From Trichomonas vaginalis G3 (Eukaryota > Parabasalia > Trichomonadida > Trichomonadidae): a DNA stretch of 64,000 bases. The number at the start of each line of letters is the position of its first letter. The first letter of the stretch is position 1. This document shows, piece after piece, positions 45,019 through 57,592 of this stretch. The notes under the pieces are model-generated. The model had not been told where the DNA came from. It ran no database searches and saw only the letters and a program-made list of their open reading frames with translations. The position numbers were made by a program, and so were the translations under genes. The DNA lies in the NCBI RefSeq assembly GCF_026262505.1, contig NC_067207.1:17576082-17640081 (forward strand). The letters are read 5' to 3'.

Positions 45019-45714
45019 TTATACGCATGTAAACAAGAAATAATCCCACATTTCTTTATTGTATTTTTGATCTCAATATAACCGAGTGGGCAGTTTATTT
45101 CCATATTTTGTTTTGGCTTTAACATCGTCAACCATGGCAAAACTAGAATTTCCAATGCTTCTTTGCTATTATTAAATATGCTTGCATAATGAAGGGGAGT
45201 TTCGCCTTTCATTAATTGGGAATGTCAATTTTTTGCTCCATGTGAAAATAAGAATTTCAAACAATTTTTACACAATTATTTTTGCTGCGATGTGCAAGAG
45301 CTTGGTTTGGTTTAGACAAATTATCCTTGTGCTTTGATATTTGCCCCTTTGAAATAAGTACTTTCCGCTGCTTCCTGATTTTATATTCTAATTGCAAGAT
45401 GAAGTTGCTGTCTTGCTTGTATTTATCTCCCTCAAAACATCCTGCTCCATGTGACAATAAAGCCAAGTGATTATTTTTCCATGCAATATTCGGCAGACAT
45501 AATGAAGAACTGTTTCAATACCTTGAAATTGTTATCAATCTTTGCCCCGTTTTGAAAGTGAAATATTTGCACAAAGTGCTGCTGGACTGATTAAAATCGA
45601 GTGATTCAACAAAACCTTTGTTGAAAATCCTTTATGGAATCCATGTAAACAATGAATGCAAGAATGTTCAGAATACCAGGAACATTCAATAATGCGGAAT
45701 TTTTCATTGCGATA
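45019..45714 (-). pseudogene. Ankyrin gene 3' part, inverted error-rich copy cut by the N gap
   Basis: Reverse-complement copy of about 8690-9348 of the ankyrin gene. The stop codon lies at 45019-45021. The copy runs into the N gap at 45715, so the 5' half is not assembled. The downstream direct repeat of the left arm also has its counterpart here (about 44630-44935). Confidence 0.85.
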
Positions 45715-45739
45715 NNNNNNNNNNNNNNNNNNNNNNNNN
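45715..45739. other. Assembly gap, 25 N
   Basis: A run of N. The right arm of the inverted repeat stops exactly at its edge, and the sequence beyond is unrelated to the ankyrin gene. The gap therefore joins two independently assembled pieces. Confidence 0.99.
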
Positions 45740-46440
45740 TTATTTTCACTGTCATTATATTGAGGTTTTTCTCAGTCTGGATCATTTATTGTCTCTTGGA
45801 GTTCAATGCTATGACACTTCTTTAAAACCAAAATTATCTTTATTTTGCCACATCAAAAGTATTTACAATTCCACATTTCTGAAAGAGCGTTGGCGCTATA
45901 TTTCATCAAGCAAGTAAATCTCAAAAATGTCTTGATAAATAATCTTTCTTCATTTCCCAAAAAATATAAGACAACTTTTTTTCAAACCAGCTGATGAAAC
46001 GAAAAGCTTATTCGTTAAAAATACTCGTATTACTGTAAATTCAACTAATATTTTATTAATTCTGATAATAAATCAAAAATAAATAAAAAACTAAACTAAA
46101 TTTAAAATTACGCACTGAAATGCTTATGGCATTACTTTTATTACTAATCAGAATGATAAAATATGATTTACTCTTCTTCTATAAGTTTGTTATAAAGATA
46201 TTGACCGACAATTCCTATTCAAATGATGGGAAAACACTAATAAGTTACAGACCAATTCAAGTGAAACTCAGAATATCAGCAAAATGCGAAATAATTAAAT
46301 TCAAACTTGTTTTAACAATCTACAAAGCTTAGTCATTCATTTATTTCAAGATTAATACCGAATTTAACAACAAATAAAAAAGCTATGGTTTCAAAGAATG
46401 CTCAAAATTAAAATTTAATTAATTATCAATTTGTACAAAA
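45740..46440. other. AT-rich region, no gene recognised
   Basis: No convincing frame. A few short stretches on the minus strand recall leucine-rich repeats, but not enough to call. The base calling here may be poor. Confidence 0.4.
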
Positions 46441-47320
46441 CTTGTTAAGATTGAATTCGAGGCGCATTTCAATTCTGCAGACAAGTCAAACAAGTTATAT
46501 TCCAAGTGACTTGACAGAAATTTCGTTGGTTGCTTTTTCAAGATACATGAATATTACAATTATTTTTCATTCCAAAATTCCTTTAAAACAGTACGTGAAG
46601 TTGCTTTTGCCAAACTGCGACTCATTATAGAGAAGTTTCTTTTTGCAAGAAGGATCAGTTTTAAAAGATTTTAGATTCAGAGCATTTGCGGATTATACAA
46701 ATATCCATTCATTTCAAATTCCAGAGAAGTTAAATTATGTTGGATGGAAATTCTTATTCCCTATGGACGGATGCCATTTTATATAATTGTCTATTCATTA
46801 GATTTTAGAGAATACAAACCTAATGATTGAAAATAAATCACTGTTTTTCCAAAATGATAAATCTAAGTATTTTGTTTTGGTGAAAAACAATTTGATACCT
46901 ATTGATATTCCTTCCTTCAATAACATTCATTAGAAGATTCGTGTTTTCATTATTTCGAAGATTAACTCCCAATGATAGTTCCAAGTACAAATTAAAAGAG
47001 TTGGCGCCAGTTTTGTATTCTAGTTCATAACAAAAAAATTTGAGAATGTAAACATTTTAGGACCTTTAGTATTACAATATCGGATCAGTATAGTGGACTC
47101 CTGCACAAATCCTTGAATTTATTTATTCTTTTATCAGACAAATAAAGAATGTGAATATCTAAACTCTTTTCCCAAAGAATTTCTAAGTTCGGACTTATTT
47201 TCTCTTCCAAAACCCGTCTTTCGGAGTAAAAAAACTATAAAATGGAATTGGTAAAACATTTCAAATATCAGATATCCGAAAATTTATGTATTGACACAAA
47301 TTCATTGGTAATGGACTTTG
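46441..47320 (+). pseudogene. BspA-like leucine-rich-repeat surface protein, broken
   Basis: Several + frames carry units of the BspA/TpLRR type: YIPSDLTEISLVAFSRYMN, then FRAFADYTNIHSFQIPEKL, and further on ENVNILGPLV. The pattern is hydrophobic-x-IP followed by an AF and an N/C cap about every 23 residues. BspA-like proteins form the largest surface-protein family of Trichomonas and are linked to adhesion. No frame is longer than about 60 codons, so the gene is either decayed or misread. Its upstream start is not visible. Confidence 0.6.
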
Positions 47321-47334
47321 GCCAAACCAAAATA

Positions 47335-47640
47335 TAAAATTATATATATAATTATATATTAATAAAATAATCTAACAAAAAAATTAATAAAAAAAAAATA
47401 AAAATAAGAACTTAATGCTAAATAATAAAAAATTCAATAATAAGAAATAAAAAAAATAATAATAAATAAACAAAAAAAATAAAAAATAAACACATAAAAA
47501 TATCAAAATTGGGTTAAAAATAAATAAAAAAACGATAACTAAAATTTTTTAAACATAAAAAATAAATATAAAAAAAAAAAATAAAAAAAATAATAATACA
47601 TTAAAAATAAAAATATAATAAAAATAAATAAAAATAACAA
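47335..47640. repeat. A-rich low-complexity tract
   Basis: About 300 bp composed almost only of AATAAA/AAAAT-type words, strongly A-biased on the + strand. It follows the BspA-like remnant. Confidence 0.85.
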
Positions 47641-48289
47641 TCAATCATCTTCTATGAATTTGGGGATCTCGCTATAATTATTTTTCAAAAATGGGATACA
47701 AATTATTCTCGAACAGTAACAAACTTATTAAAGGAAAATACATTTGTGATGCTGATTTTTTTAAAAATTCCGGGTCTTTGATTTTAAACTCAGCAATTAC
47801 TAAAGCTGCATTGAGGATCTATAATTGCATTACATAAACTGCTCTTATTGCCAATTTCATTAGTGTTTCCTTCTAAACTAAATGTTATTTGGAGCTTCTT
47901 CCTTCAAGGATTGGCATTAAAACTAGATAATATTACATTCTCCCATTCACAAAACCACTACAGTTGTTTAGTTAATGCTTTTGAAAACTGAGTGGATTAA
48001 AGAAGTTATAGTAAATATGGACAAACGTTCAAATTTTTGCTTTTTGGATCACGAATTGGCTAATATTTAATTTCAGAATTATGTTGATACAATTGGAATA
48101 AATTCATTAATGTAGGATACTGCATATCTCACCATCTGACATCGATTAATATTTCCATCATTCTATAAGAAATAATATCTGAATATGCATTTTCCATAAC
48201 TTGCAATCAAACTCAGCTCAATTACACATTCCTTTTCGACATGTAATTTAAAGAACCATCTTGCTCTCAACTCATATTGAAGAATGTGA
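47641..48289. other. AT-rich region, no gene recognised
   Basis: No frame with a recognisable domain. It may be further decayed repeat-protein sequence, but this cannot be supported. Confidence 0.4.
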
Positions 48290-48670
48290 TCGTCACTTCC
48301 CAAAAAATATCAGGTGACTTTCAAAGTAGTAAATATGAATAGCGCATTGAATACCATTCTATTTCAGTGAGGATGAAAATAAGAAACAATTATCTATCAC
48401 TTAAGTAAAGTCAATTTTATGAGAAATTATCATTTTAAACATGCGATATTATCTGCAAAACACTCATTCTGATTGACTGTAACAATGTTTGTCAAACATC
48501 AGTCTTTTGCCTAATAGTGTTTCAATTGATTCGAAACTTCCTCCATTCTATCGATTGCATTAACTTGAAATACATCAATTTTCCTTATTCTTGTTTGAAA
48601 ACAGTTCAATCTCTATCTTATTTGTTGAGTGCCAAAACAAATCTCTCGTTGTCCTGTTAATTGAAAAAAA
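48290..48670 (-). repeat. Duplicated coding-like block, copy 1
   Basis: Closely similar, with indels, to 51390-51730 in the same orientation. Shared runs include AACATCAGTCTTTTGCCTAA and ACATCAATTTTCCTTATT. On the minus strand both copies encode a related stretch (RIRKIDVF here, EIRKIDVF in copy 2), so this was probably protein-coding. The family was not recognised. Confidence 0.7.
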
Positions 48671-49559
48671 CCAAAACATTGAGATTTTGAAATGATATTA
48701 CAATCTGGAATCTCTAAACCTTCTTAGTATATGCCACATAATTGGAAATACAAATGATTTTACATGAATTCCCTTTCTCTTTTTTTATGATTGTGCATAT
48801 ATTCTTACCTTAAATTCCAGTAATTGACAAAGAATATAAATTCAAAAAAATAAAAACATTTACTATTTTAAAAAGCATTTGATATTAACTGCAGAGAATT
48901 ATAATTCTAATGATTTACAGTTAAACCAAACTCAAATTTAATAACAACTTTTTTAATTTGGAAAGGGGATGAGATTTATCAAAACCAATCACATGAAATA
49001 TGAAAGCTGCCATGAATTCAATTGACTTAACTCGATTTTATAATCGAACCTTTTACATCGAGCATTGGAGAGTCTAAATTTTTTTTAAATTTGACAGCCA
49101 ATTTTTAATTTTTAAAAACAATTTTTTGACTTTATCTAAGGTCGGTTGCCCAATTTAAATGGATCCACGAATTCCTATGAAGATCCAATTATCTTCATAG
49201 GAATCAAAGCATCATGAAGTGGCTCATCAATAATTTGTCGACTTTTATTTGGCAAATCAGATAAAGTTTATACCAATTTTTATGTCCTCAAGAAGGCTTG
49301 TCTTGTTAAGTTTTATACATGATAAATTTCTAACAAAAATACCATATCAAAATTAGTAAAATGTTGATTTTTCCTGATAAAATATTACAATCAAACTATC
49401 AACCTGCAAGTTAAACCAAGCATTACTACATTTATTCGTATTTTACTATATTTTATTGCTTATTACTGCTTTTTTAATTATCAAAAAATATACAAAAGTA
49501 AGTTTAATTTATATTTTCATTTTTCCCTCTTTGTTGTCAATTGATATTGACAGTAGTTT
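48671..49559. other. AT-rich region, no gene recognised
   Basis: No convincing frame or motif. Confidence 0.4.
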
Positions 49560-51000
49560 GTTATCAAGTTTGAATTGGTAAAACTCTTAACAAACGTCTC
49601 CCTGACAATTCATCCCAACTCAGAATTTCTGCACGATGTGAACCACAATTAGTGATAATTGCTTTAAAGGTCTTAAAATAATTTTCATTTTATCTTTGAA
49701 GACAATCCAAAAATTTAAACAAGTATTGGTGTAAAATGCTTTCAGAGAATGCTCAAATCTTTTCAATCAATCAATTTTATCATTCTTGTACAAAATTAAA
49801 AACAACTTGGACAAAGATGCTTTTTATGAATGTAAAATTAGTTTCACAAATGATTTTTACCCAAAAGACTTCAGAGATTGGATGGGGGTCTGCTTTTAAT
49901 TATAATGAAAAAATTAACCAAGTATTCATCCCCAGCATCTGTCAAAACACTTGGTTGAGTTTCAATTTTCTGTTTGTCTATGCTGACAGATGTTTCGTTT
50001 TGAACCAGGTTTCATCTTTGACAAAATTAGAATTATGGACTTTGCCTTAAACACAAAATATTTTCCATCATTATTCAGATTCCTCAAGTGTAACAGACAG
50101 TTAGATCGGTGATGTTTTTGCGATGGTGTCAATTTGTAAATTCCTTATCTCTTTCATCCATTCAAACAAAAAAAACTTTCTTTTTAGACAATAATGTGTT
50201 TTATCACTTGATAAGCAATAATTATTTTTAATTTGGTGACAAACAATTTGAACATATCATTTTCCAAGTCAATGCTACAAAACCAATTGGAGGCTTATTT
50301 GCTTGATTATAATTCTAATATTGTCACAGTTGTAATCCCGACCACTATAAGAGAATGAAAAACTCTGCTTTTTATTGCTGTAATAAATGAAATTCACATT
50401 TTTTGGGACCAGTTGATCATATTGGAAGTTTATAACCTCATAGACTGTAGAAGTGCTAAAATTAGTTATATTTTCACCATCTACAAATGAAAACTAACCT
50501 ATGAATTTGTTTACTAACGTAATCCATTTCCATGCAAGTTCAACGATGATGAAAGTAAAATCATTTTTTATCCCAAAACAATTTAAAGTTAAACGTGCAC
50601 AATATCTCAATTCAGATTAAATGAAAATACAAATGCGTTAGGATCATTAATACTGACTGTCACTTGATCATGGGACTTTGTAACCAAATCAACGAACATA
50701 TGTTTGAATTTTGGCGGGTGAAAGTACTATCAAGACTCTCTAATCCGTTTTAATTCCTTATAAGAACTCGTTAGCCTAAAATTTCGAAAGAAAATCATTT
50801 CAACAATTGCACAGTTTTTAACAAAACTCCAAATTTGATGTCAGATTCGGGGACATTCACTTCCTATTCAATACTTATGAGAATTAACAATGCATTCCTT
50901 TAATAACTTGAGTTGTCATGCATCATTACAATCCGTATTGTCATAATTTCGCTCGATCCTATAAACTTTACTTTTCTTGGAAATTCAATCATTCGAAAAC
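49560..51000 (+). pseudogene. Second BspA-like leucine-rich-repeat region, broken
   Basis: The + strand shows repeat-like units: LTNVSLTIHPNSEFL near 49580, ENAQIFSINQFYHSCTKLK in the 104-codon frame at 49736-50050, NQVFIPSICQNTWLSF in the same frame, and IVTVVIPTTIRE near 50320. The IP motif, aromatic cap and spacing fit BspA-like repeats. Frames change often. It may be one gene together with, or a neighbour of, the remnant at 46441-47320. Confidence 0.45.
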
Positions 51001-51200
51001 TGCATCAATTAAAAAATGTTACATTTCGATCTTCTCATAAATCTCACTATTTTATGAAAAAATTTGAACACATTTAAAAATGCTCAAACTTAAAAGCGTT
51101 TCAATCATATCCACAAATGTTCAGCCAGATTTTGCTTTTCAGGATGTAATAAGATTGTCAAATATTCTCTTTTGGATGTGTTGGAATCAATTGGAAAAAT

Positions 51201-51740
51201 TCATTTCAAAAGCTGTTCATCTTTGACTCTCCTCAGTCTTCCTTCATCTATCAAATCTATACTGCACGGATATACTGCCATTTTCGTGAATTGAACCGAA
51301 ATCTCCTTAGGACATATTATCCTCTCATTCATGTCAATTGAAAGTTTTCCCAAACTTAATTCAGTTAAAGGTTTGTGATTCACTTCAAAATTATCATGTG
51401 GACTTTCAAAGTTAGTAAATATGAAATGACGCATGAAATACCAATCTATTTCAGTAGGATTTGTGGAATAAGAAACAGTACTTATTCACTTAGTTTAAGT
51501 CAATTTGAAATGAAGAATCATATTCAAATCGATATTACTGCAAAAACTATTTGTTGACTGTAACCAATGTTTCAACATCAGTCTTTTGCCTAATGGTGTT
51601 TCAATGATCGAAAAATCTTCATTCTTTCGATGTATTAACTTAAATACATCAATTTTCCTTATTTCTGTTGAAAACAGGTTCAATTCTCGCAATCCATTTA
51701 TTGAATGCAACAGTCTCCGCTGTCCAGAATTTGAGAACAA
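51201..51740 (-). pseudogene. Unidentified protein fragments, including duplicated block copy 2
   Basis: Two minus-strand frames, 51201-51434 (77 codons) and 51495-51740 (81 codons), lie next to each other. They look coding (charged, with KDEQLLK and GKRLMLKHW). The segment 51390-51730 is the second copy of the block at 48290-48670, and protein-level similarity between the copies supports real former genes. No family was recognised. Confidence 0.45.
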
Positions 51741-52970
51741 AACAGATACCTATCTGAAATGATCATTCTCTCTGGTTTCTGCGAGAAAACGTCTGAATTC
51801 ATGCCATTGTTAAAAGGAGTTACAAATGGACTTAATCCCATCAAAATTCTTCTTCTACCACAAGTTACAAATGAAAATTAATCAGCAATCATTATTAAAT
51901 TGATATAAACTATTTACGTTTTTTTAACACATTAAATTCCTGTTGAATTTGAGTTTAAGCAAATAGGATGTTCAAGTACCCATAACATTTAATTATGGAT
52001 TAAAATGTTTATGATTGCATAACATATTAAAATTCTATATTTTACAAACAAAAAATATAATATATATATTCAAACACCGATTAACAATTCGCAACCTGTA
52101 CAATGACTCATCATGAGGTAGGACCAAATTTCTCTTCCATTTGCATTGGCTCCAAGCTTCAGATTAGACAGTCGGACCAAATGTGGAATTGAAACTTTGA
52201 CTCATTTCATCTGCATTCTCTTGTTAATGCCAATGTCCATGGTTTTTTGTGTGTCTTCGATGCTCCAATCAAAACTTTCATTGGCCAAATTTCCTGGAAC
52301 AGAAATCCAGCAGATTCTTTATTCCACTTCCACTTTCTATCAATGAAATTTCCGCCATTGTAACACATAACGCTTCTAATTTTTGTGTTTGCCTCCTGTT
52401 CTTTCTAGTAAGACAAAATGAAGAAATTGTGGAGATCTCACTTCTCTACAACAAATAGTTTTGAACGTGTGTCAAGGTCTGGCTTTCTTTTCGAATAAGG
52501 TTTGCTCCGTCATATTTGTTCTTGCAAAATGATGAGAAAGCTTGATATAAAACTATCTTTCCATTTTATCTAATACATACAAATTCTAAAATTAAGCAAG
52601 AATCCTTTGAAATCATCCAAGAACTCTCGCATCATCTTTATTTTCTTGCTTCATTCTCTTGTTATATCTTTATGCTAGATCCAGAGGATTTGATGTATCA
52701 CTCCAATCCCATTCATTCTCCCTTCTCCCCTGGATTTCTCAGTTTAATTAATTTGAAATTTTGTATTTCTACAACATTCAAGATTGTATAAGTCATGGCC
52801 TAAAATAACACACATGTTCAATTTTTATCAGTTAATCAGATCCAGAATTAGATCCACAAAATAATATAACCTCTGTTTCTTTTATCTTTTATCATTTTCT
52901 TCATATAGTTTCCATGACAATTTCTTCTTTTTAACTTTATCATCCTCGAAATAATAAACTGAAATGGCTG
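51741..52970. other. AT-rich region, no gene recognised
   Basis: Short frames on both strands only. The minus strand at about 52100-52460 has coding-like composition but no recognisable motif. Confidence 0.35.
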
Positions 52971-53160
52971 ACCGAAATCAAACAAAAACAAAGCTCCTGT
53001 GACAAAAATTGCCCCGCCATCAATTGCAGTATAAGAACCATTCAGTTTCGCCCAACTTTTTCAATCTGAGAAACTGCAGCCAAAAGGAAAAATGTTTTTT
53101 CATCGTATTTGTTGTTGAAAACGCTGATTTCAATATTTGACCATTACTCATATTGATAAG
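52960..53160 (-). pseudogene. Possible Pmp-like beta-helix protein fragment
   Basis: A minus-strand frame at about 52960-53050 reads SYTAIDGGAIFVTGALFLFD. The GGAIF block resembles the GGAIY strand turns of the Pmp-like surface family, seen also in the gene at 3288. Stretches such as ISVFNNKYDE lie just before it in the reading direction. Evidence is a single motif, so the call is tentative. Confidence 0.35.
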
Positions 53161-53379
53161 TTCTTAAGAACTTCATCTTGTACAATCTGCTTTTTCACTT
53201 GTTTTTCAACAAAATTTCATATTTTGTCACTTTTTGTTTTTTGGTTTTTCAAAAATTTTCAACCATTGCTTTGTAAATATTAAAATAGAGAAACTCTTTC
53301 TTTCAAAGAATATTTCTTTTTCTAGTCTAAAATATTTCCAATGATGTTCCCATTCTTGCAAAGATAATTCTTAATACTA

Positions 53380-56240
53380 TCTATAATGACATTAAATGTT
53401 CACTTCACCTGTAATATATAAAACTGACCACGTTAAAATTGAAGCAAAAATGACTTGAATTTGAAATTTCAGTTCTCTATCAACGTAATTCATAAAACTT
53501 TCATAATCTGAAAATCTCCATTTTCTCCATTCGCTGCCAAAATTACAGAACAAACAGTTTTTAAATTGTCTTGACCAATGCAATAATTATATTTTTCTCA
53601 ATCTAAAACTTCAAGAGCTTGAATTGCACACAAATCAAAATCGTCAAATTCAAACAAAAAACAATAAAGTAAATAAAAATTAAGCAGTCTACTTGAGCAA
53701 GAATTCCAAAACCATGGGTAAATGAAGAAAAACACTTGGAGAAATACTCCCCATATTCCAAGCAGCAGCAAAACTAATTGGAGAAAACAATCCGAAAATA
53801 TGGTAATTTTTGACTTCAACCTCCCTTTCAATTTCTGACAGGGAAATAAATGTTTGTAATATAATTTCTTCCTGCTTTCTCAGACTCATCTGTGGAAATC
53901 AAGTAATAAAACAAAATGAAGTAATAAAAAATGTCATACAAATTGATGTCAAACTTGATAAAGTGGATTTTGCACACATAAATAAAACCAAATACAATCT
54001 AAAAATTTCTAAAACAACTAAAAACTGCTAAAACAATTATTTTTTGAATACTTGTTAAACTATGTCAGAATTTTGTTTGACAAAATAAGTAAACTGTTGA
54101 TAAAAATACCCAGAACAAGAAGAAGAAACAAAATAACAACTACGAAAGAGGATAAAAAATAAATAACAATAACCGCACTAAAACCGTTATTTATTACCCT
54201 GCTGGAAATTGCAGAAGAATAAATGATTTTCTCAATGGACTAACCTTTCCTTGTAACTAAAACTGCTTGCCTAAATAAATCGAACAAACCATTAGAATTA
54301 GAATAAAAACCGACAAACCGATTAAAAACAGTTTTATATACTTCTAAACACGAGAAAAATTAAGAAAGAAATCCAACTTATTATCGATGCCATTTCTCCA
54401 GAACCATTCAATAGACTTATTTTCCTCTGAATTTTCTTCTCTGCTTCTATAAAATAGGAATTAAAAACGATTTAAAGTGAAAATCAAAAGTGACAAAACA
54501 TACAACCTCCAAATTTTGTTATTTCAACCAAGAAAGGGAGAAACAATCAACAAATAATAGATCATCAAAATAGGACCGCAAAATCAAACAAACCATAAAA
54601 TAAATGGCCGAAAATCAATCCCTTAAATGTATCATTCTTATATGACACATTTAATATTCTTCTTGGGAAACTAAATATCCAGAAAGAATCGAATAAAGAG
54701 AAGCACCATAAACACCAAGTATCAACCATACGAAAAGTCACACAGGCAAACATTAGAAACCAATCCATACAATAACATCACAAAACAATTTCCAATAAGA
54801 GGGGGAATTGAAACTCAAATCTGGCAATTTTCAAAATTATTCGAATCAAATTTGCCATAAAGAAATTTGTAAAACTTGTTGCAAATTGTCAATATTTATA
54901 AAACCAATCCAGCATATGTCGATTGCGAGAAACTATAATTTGCTGTTTATTCCTATCTCTTCCATTGTCACTAAGATCTAATGCATCTAATCACATTATC
55001 AAAGCTACCTAAATAAACAATAAATAATTACAAGATGAAATATTTAATTCTGTGTTGAACGTGATTGACATCTGTTTCATATTATCAATTGTGTTCCTTA
55101 CATCTTCATCATATTTTCCATTCCCTTCCGAAATTCATTATCATTTTTGTAAATTTATTAAATATCCAAATTAAAATCGAGTTAAATAGAATGTCTCAAC
55201 GAAAAAGAAGAATCATTCCATGATCCAGCCATCCAAAATCTAGAAGAAAATGAGATTGCGACCGCTTTGATAGCGACATCCAATTAATAATATAAAATAA
55301 ATATTATTGAGATTTATGATAATAGAAAATCGTGATTGTTTAGATAAATAGAAGCATTACAATGAATGAACCAACAGAATGTCGCTAATTGTTGCTGACT
55401 TTTTGTGTTGCTGTTTTTATACCCAATAAAATAAATAACAAAGGAACAAGCGGCCAGACACGGCATGATATTCCCATGCCAAGATATTTATTAGTCCTGT
55501 AGATACTTGCCATCCTTCTAATCCAATTTTCGTAGTTTTTTCTGCTGAAAATATCATTTATAAAAAGTTTTAATCGAATCTATCTGATTTTGTCATCTCC
55601 ATCATGTTTCATTTAACTTGAACTTTTCGCGAGTATAAGCATTGATAGAAGCGCTAAGAAGACTAAAATTGCCAAATTAAATCAAATATCCACCTGCCAT
55701 CCATGATTTTTTCGCTAATCATGAATGCGTCCAAACGAATGTAAATGCCCAATTAGTAGTATACCAGCGCAACCATTGTTAATTTTGACCGATTTTGACA
55801 TCTTAAAACCGTTATTTTTTCGAAAATTTACGAAAACCTAATAGCAAGAATTAGTAAAGCAGGAGGTGCAATGATTAAGTAATTCCAAGTACTGGAATAA
55901 TCAATTGATAAAAAAAAGTCTTACATTCCCCACAACTGCATAATTAAAAAGAGTAGCGGCATAAACGAACCACCAATGTATTTCTATCTAGCTTAACTTG
56001 TGAAAGTCGCGTAACTTCTGTTTCAGAGAAATTAGCTATGGCGTACTCGGAGTAAAATAGAGTTTCCAATTGAAGAAATCTTTTTGCAGAATAATGGCCC
56101 AAGACTATATGACAACTACAAGAAATACGGAATTCCCCCACTGCACATAATTGTTCCAAATGTTTGCCGAGGGAAATCTTGTATTGGAAATTGCTTGCAG
56201 CATTTAGTTTGAAAAAGTGACAATAAGGATGATTACACAA
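53380..56240 (-). pseudogene. Remnants of hydrophobic, membrane-protein-like sequence
   Basis: The minus strand has several short frames rich in Phe, Leu, Ile and Trp, for example 53392-53583, 53598-53831, 53689-53889, 54565-54768 and 55944-56240. Stretches such as ISWISFLIFLVF and FGHLFYGLFDFAVLF look like membrane helices. They may come from one or more polytopic proteins. No transporter or cyclase motif could be confirmed. The stretch 54800-55900 shows only isolated hydrophobic runs. Confidence 0.35.
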
Positions 56241-56618
56241 AATAATCCTTTTAAAAATATTACTTGATGAAAGTATTGAATATAAGATTTCACTCGCCCA
56301 AATTATCTGTCAAATTAAGAAAAGGCTGGAAAGCGCCGTCTAAGAATTGACAAAAATACATTAACATTTCTGAGTTATATTGGAACAGAAAAAAACCAAC
56401 ATAGCACTCTCGCTAAAGACATGGATAACCGTTCGCGTATCAATATAATTCAAGAATTGCAATGACACAAATATCTCTATAAATATTAACACAGCGACAT
56501 TAACAACACGAAGCAAGTACTCTATCCCTCAATTTAGACCCATGTTGAGGAAAAGCACAATAATCTCACACAATCAAAACTACACTCAAAAACCTAGTAA
56601 TTAAAGCAAAAATCGTAA

Positions 56619-56704
56619 CCGGACCACATAGCTACATCAGTCGGAGAGCAATGGACATGTCATGATGGTTATCCCAAGTCACCGGTCAAAACCCGGTCTG
56701 CAAC
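56619..56704 (+). tRNA. Degenerate tRNA-like sequence, possibly Met (CAT)
   Basis: TAGCTACATCAGTCGGAGAGC at 56629-56649 resembles the A box/D arm. ACCGG-TCAAAAC-CCGGT at 56681-56697 forms a perfect T-arm hairpin around a near-consensus B box. CAT occurs between them in about the anticodon position. The acceptor strands do not pair, and the anticodon stem is irregular, so as written it is not a functional tRNA. Because this region appears error-rich, a real tRNA gene may lie underneath. Confidence 0.3.
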
Positions 56705-57042
56705 TTCGAAGATACAATTTAACCACACCGACATAAATCACTACAGTACCTACTAACCGCACATTCACGAGAAAATCGAATCCACTTTATATTATAAATA
56801 ATTCCAAGTTCATCAAGGTAGCAACATCATCCTTTCAGAAACCTAATCCAGTACTAATATAACCTACACTATCCAGAGTATAAACCTGTGCTATTATCTA
56901 AACGCAAAACCTAACATCAACTCATAACATAATGAGTTAAATCTTCTGGTATCACACTTATAAAGAACACTCAGAATACAAACTTTGGGTAATCACAGTA
57001 CAATATCACTACACTGAAGAAACCAAAAGATACCGTGACAAC

Positions 57043-57592
57043 TCATCTGACCCACATACTCCATGACACAAACATCTTGAATCCGTTATTTAAGAATTCT
57101 TGGCAGAATTTTTCTGAACAAAACACGATGAGGAACATTTGGACGAGGTATTCCATCGTCAATAATTTCTGTACAATAACATTTGCGTTTTCATTTAAAA
57201 TGACTGGGGAGAATTTTAATAACTGAAAGATAGTCATCAATGTGATGAACAAGATAATGAAGCAATAGCCAAATCAAATTTTTCTCCGTGGTATTGTTCA
57301 ATTGGCTGATCAAAATATTCATAGTTTGTTTGGTTTTAAGTTCTGTCATAATATCGCAAACAGATTTCCTTTGATTTTTCAGTTACGTATAAAAAAATGT
57401 AACTGTCTTTACTTTCATTTATAATGCTTGATCCTGTGCAACCAAGGCCACATCCCAAATCAAGTACATGAATATCCTTTGAAAGAACTGCTTTTAGATC
57501 TTAATACTCCGATAAACTTCTCTGTTCTTAAGATTGTAGGCTCCGGTACTTCAAATTTCTCTTAAAAAACCTTGATCGATTTGGTTTGCCAT
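57043..57592 (-). pseudogene. Class I SAM-dependent methyltransferase, broken
   Basis: A minus-strand start at 57592 gives MANQIDQGFL. The glycine-rich SAM motif I, HVLDLGCGLGCTGSS, follows at about 57432-57480. Further on, FDLAIASLS at about 57257-57283 is the post-motif/motif II beta strand, and a C-terminal frame (57043-57252) completes a domain of usual size (about 180-190 codons). The frame changes several times, so it is decayed or misread. The substrate cannot be inferred. Confidence 0.6.

Larger units (their letters stand above)
28477..45714 (-). repeat. Right arm of the large inverted repeat, error-rich copy
   Basis: Reverse complement of 8690-25375 over its full length. It is about 17.2 kb against 16.7 kb on the left, an excess of about 3%. 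Differences are spread evenly through coding, spacer and transposon DNA, and extra bases outnumber missing ones. GDH is 1394 bp here against 1344 bp, the kinase 936 against 912, and the nested transposon 1645 against 1595. The arm ends at the N gap. The pattern suits unpolished long-read sequence better than biological decay. Confidence 0.9.

Noticed and set aside
47335-47640. A-rich tract as a centromere or scaffold attachment site
   Set aside because: Simple low complexity explains it and no other supporting signal is visible.
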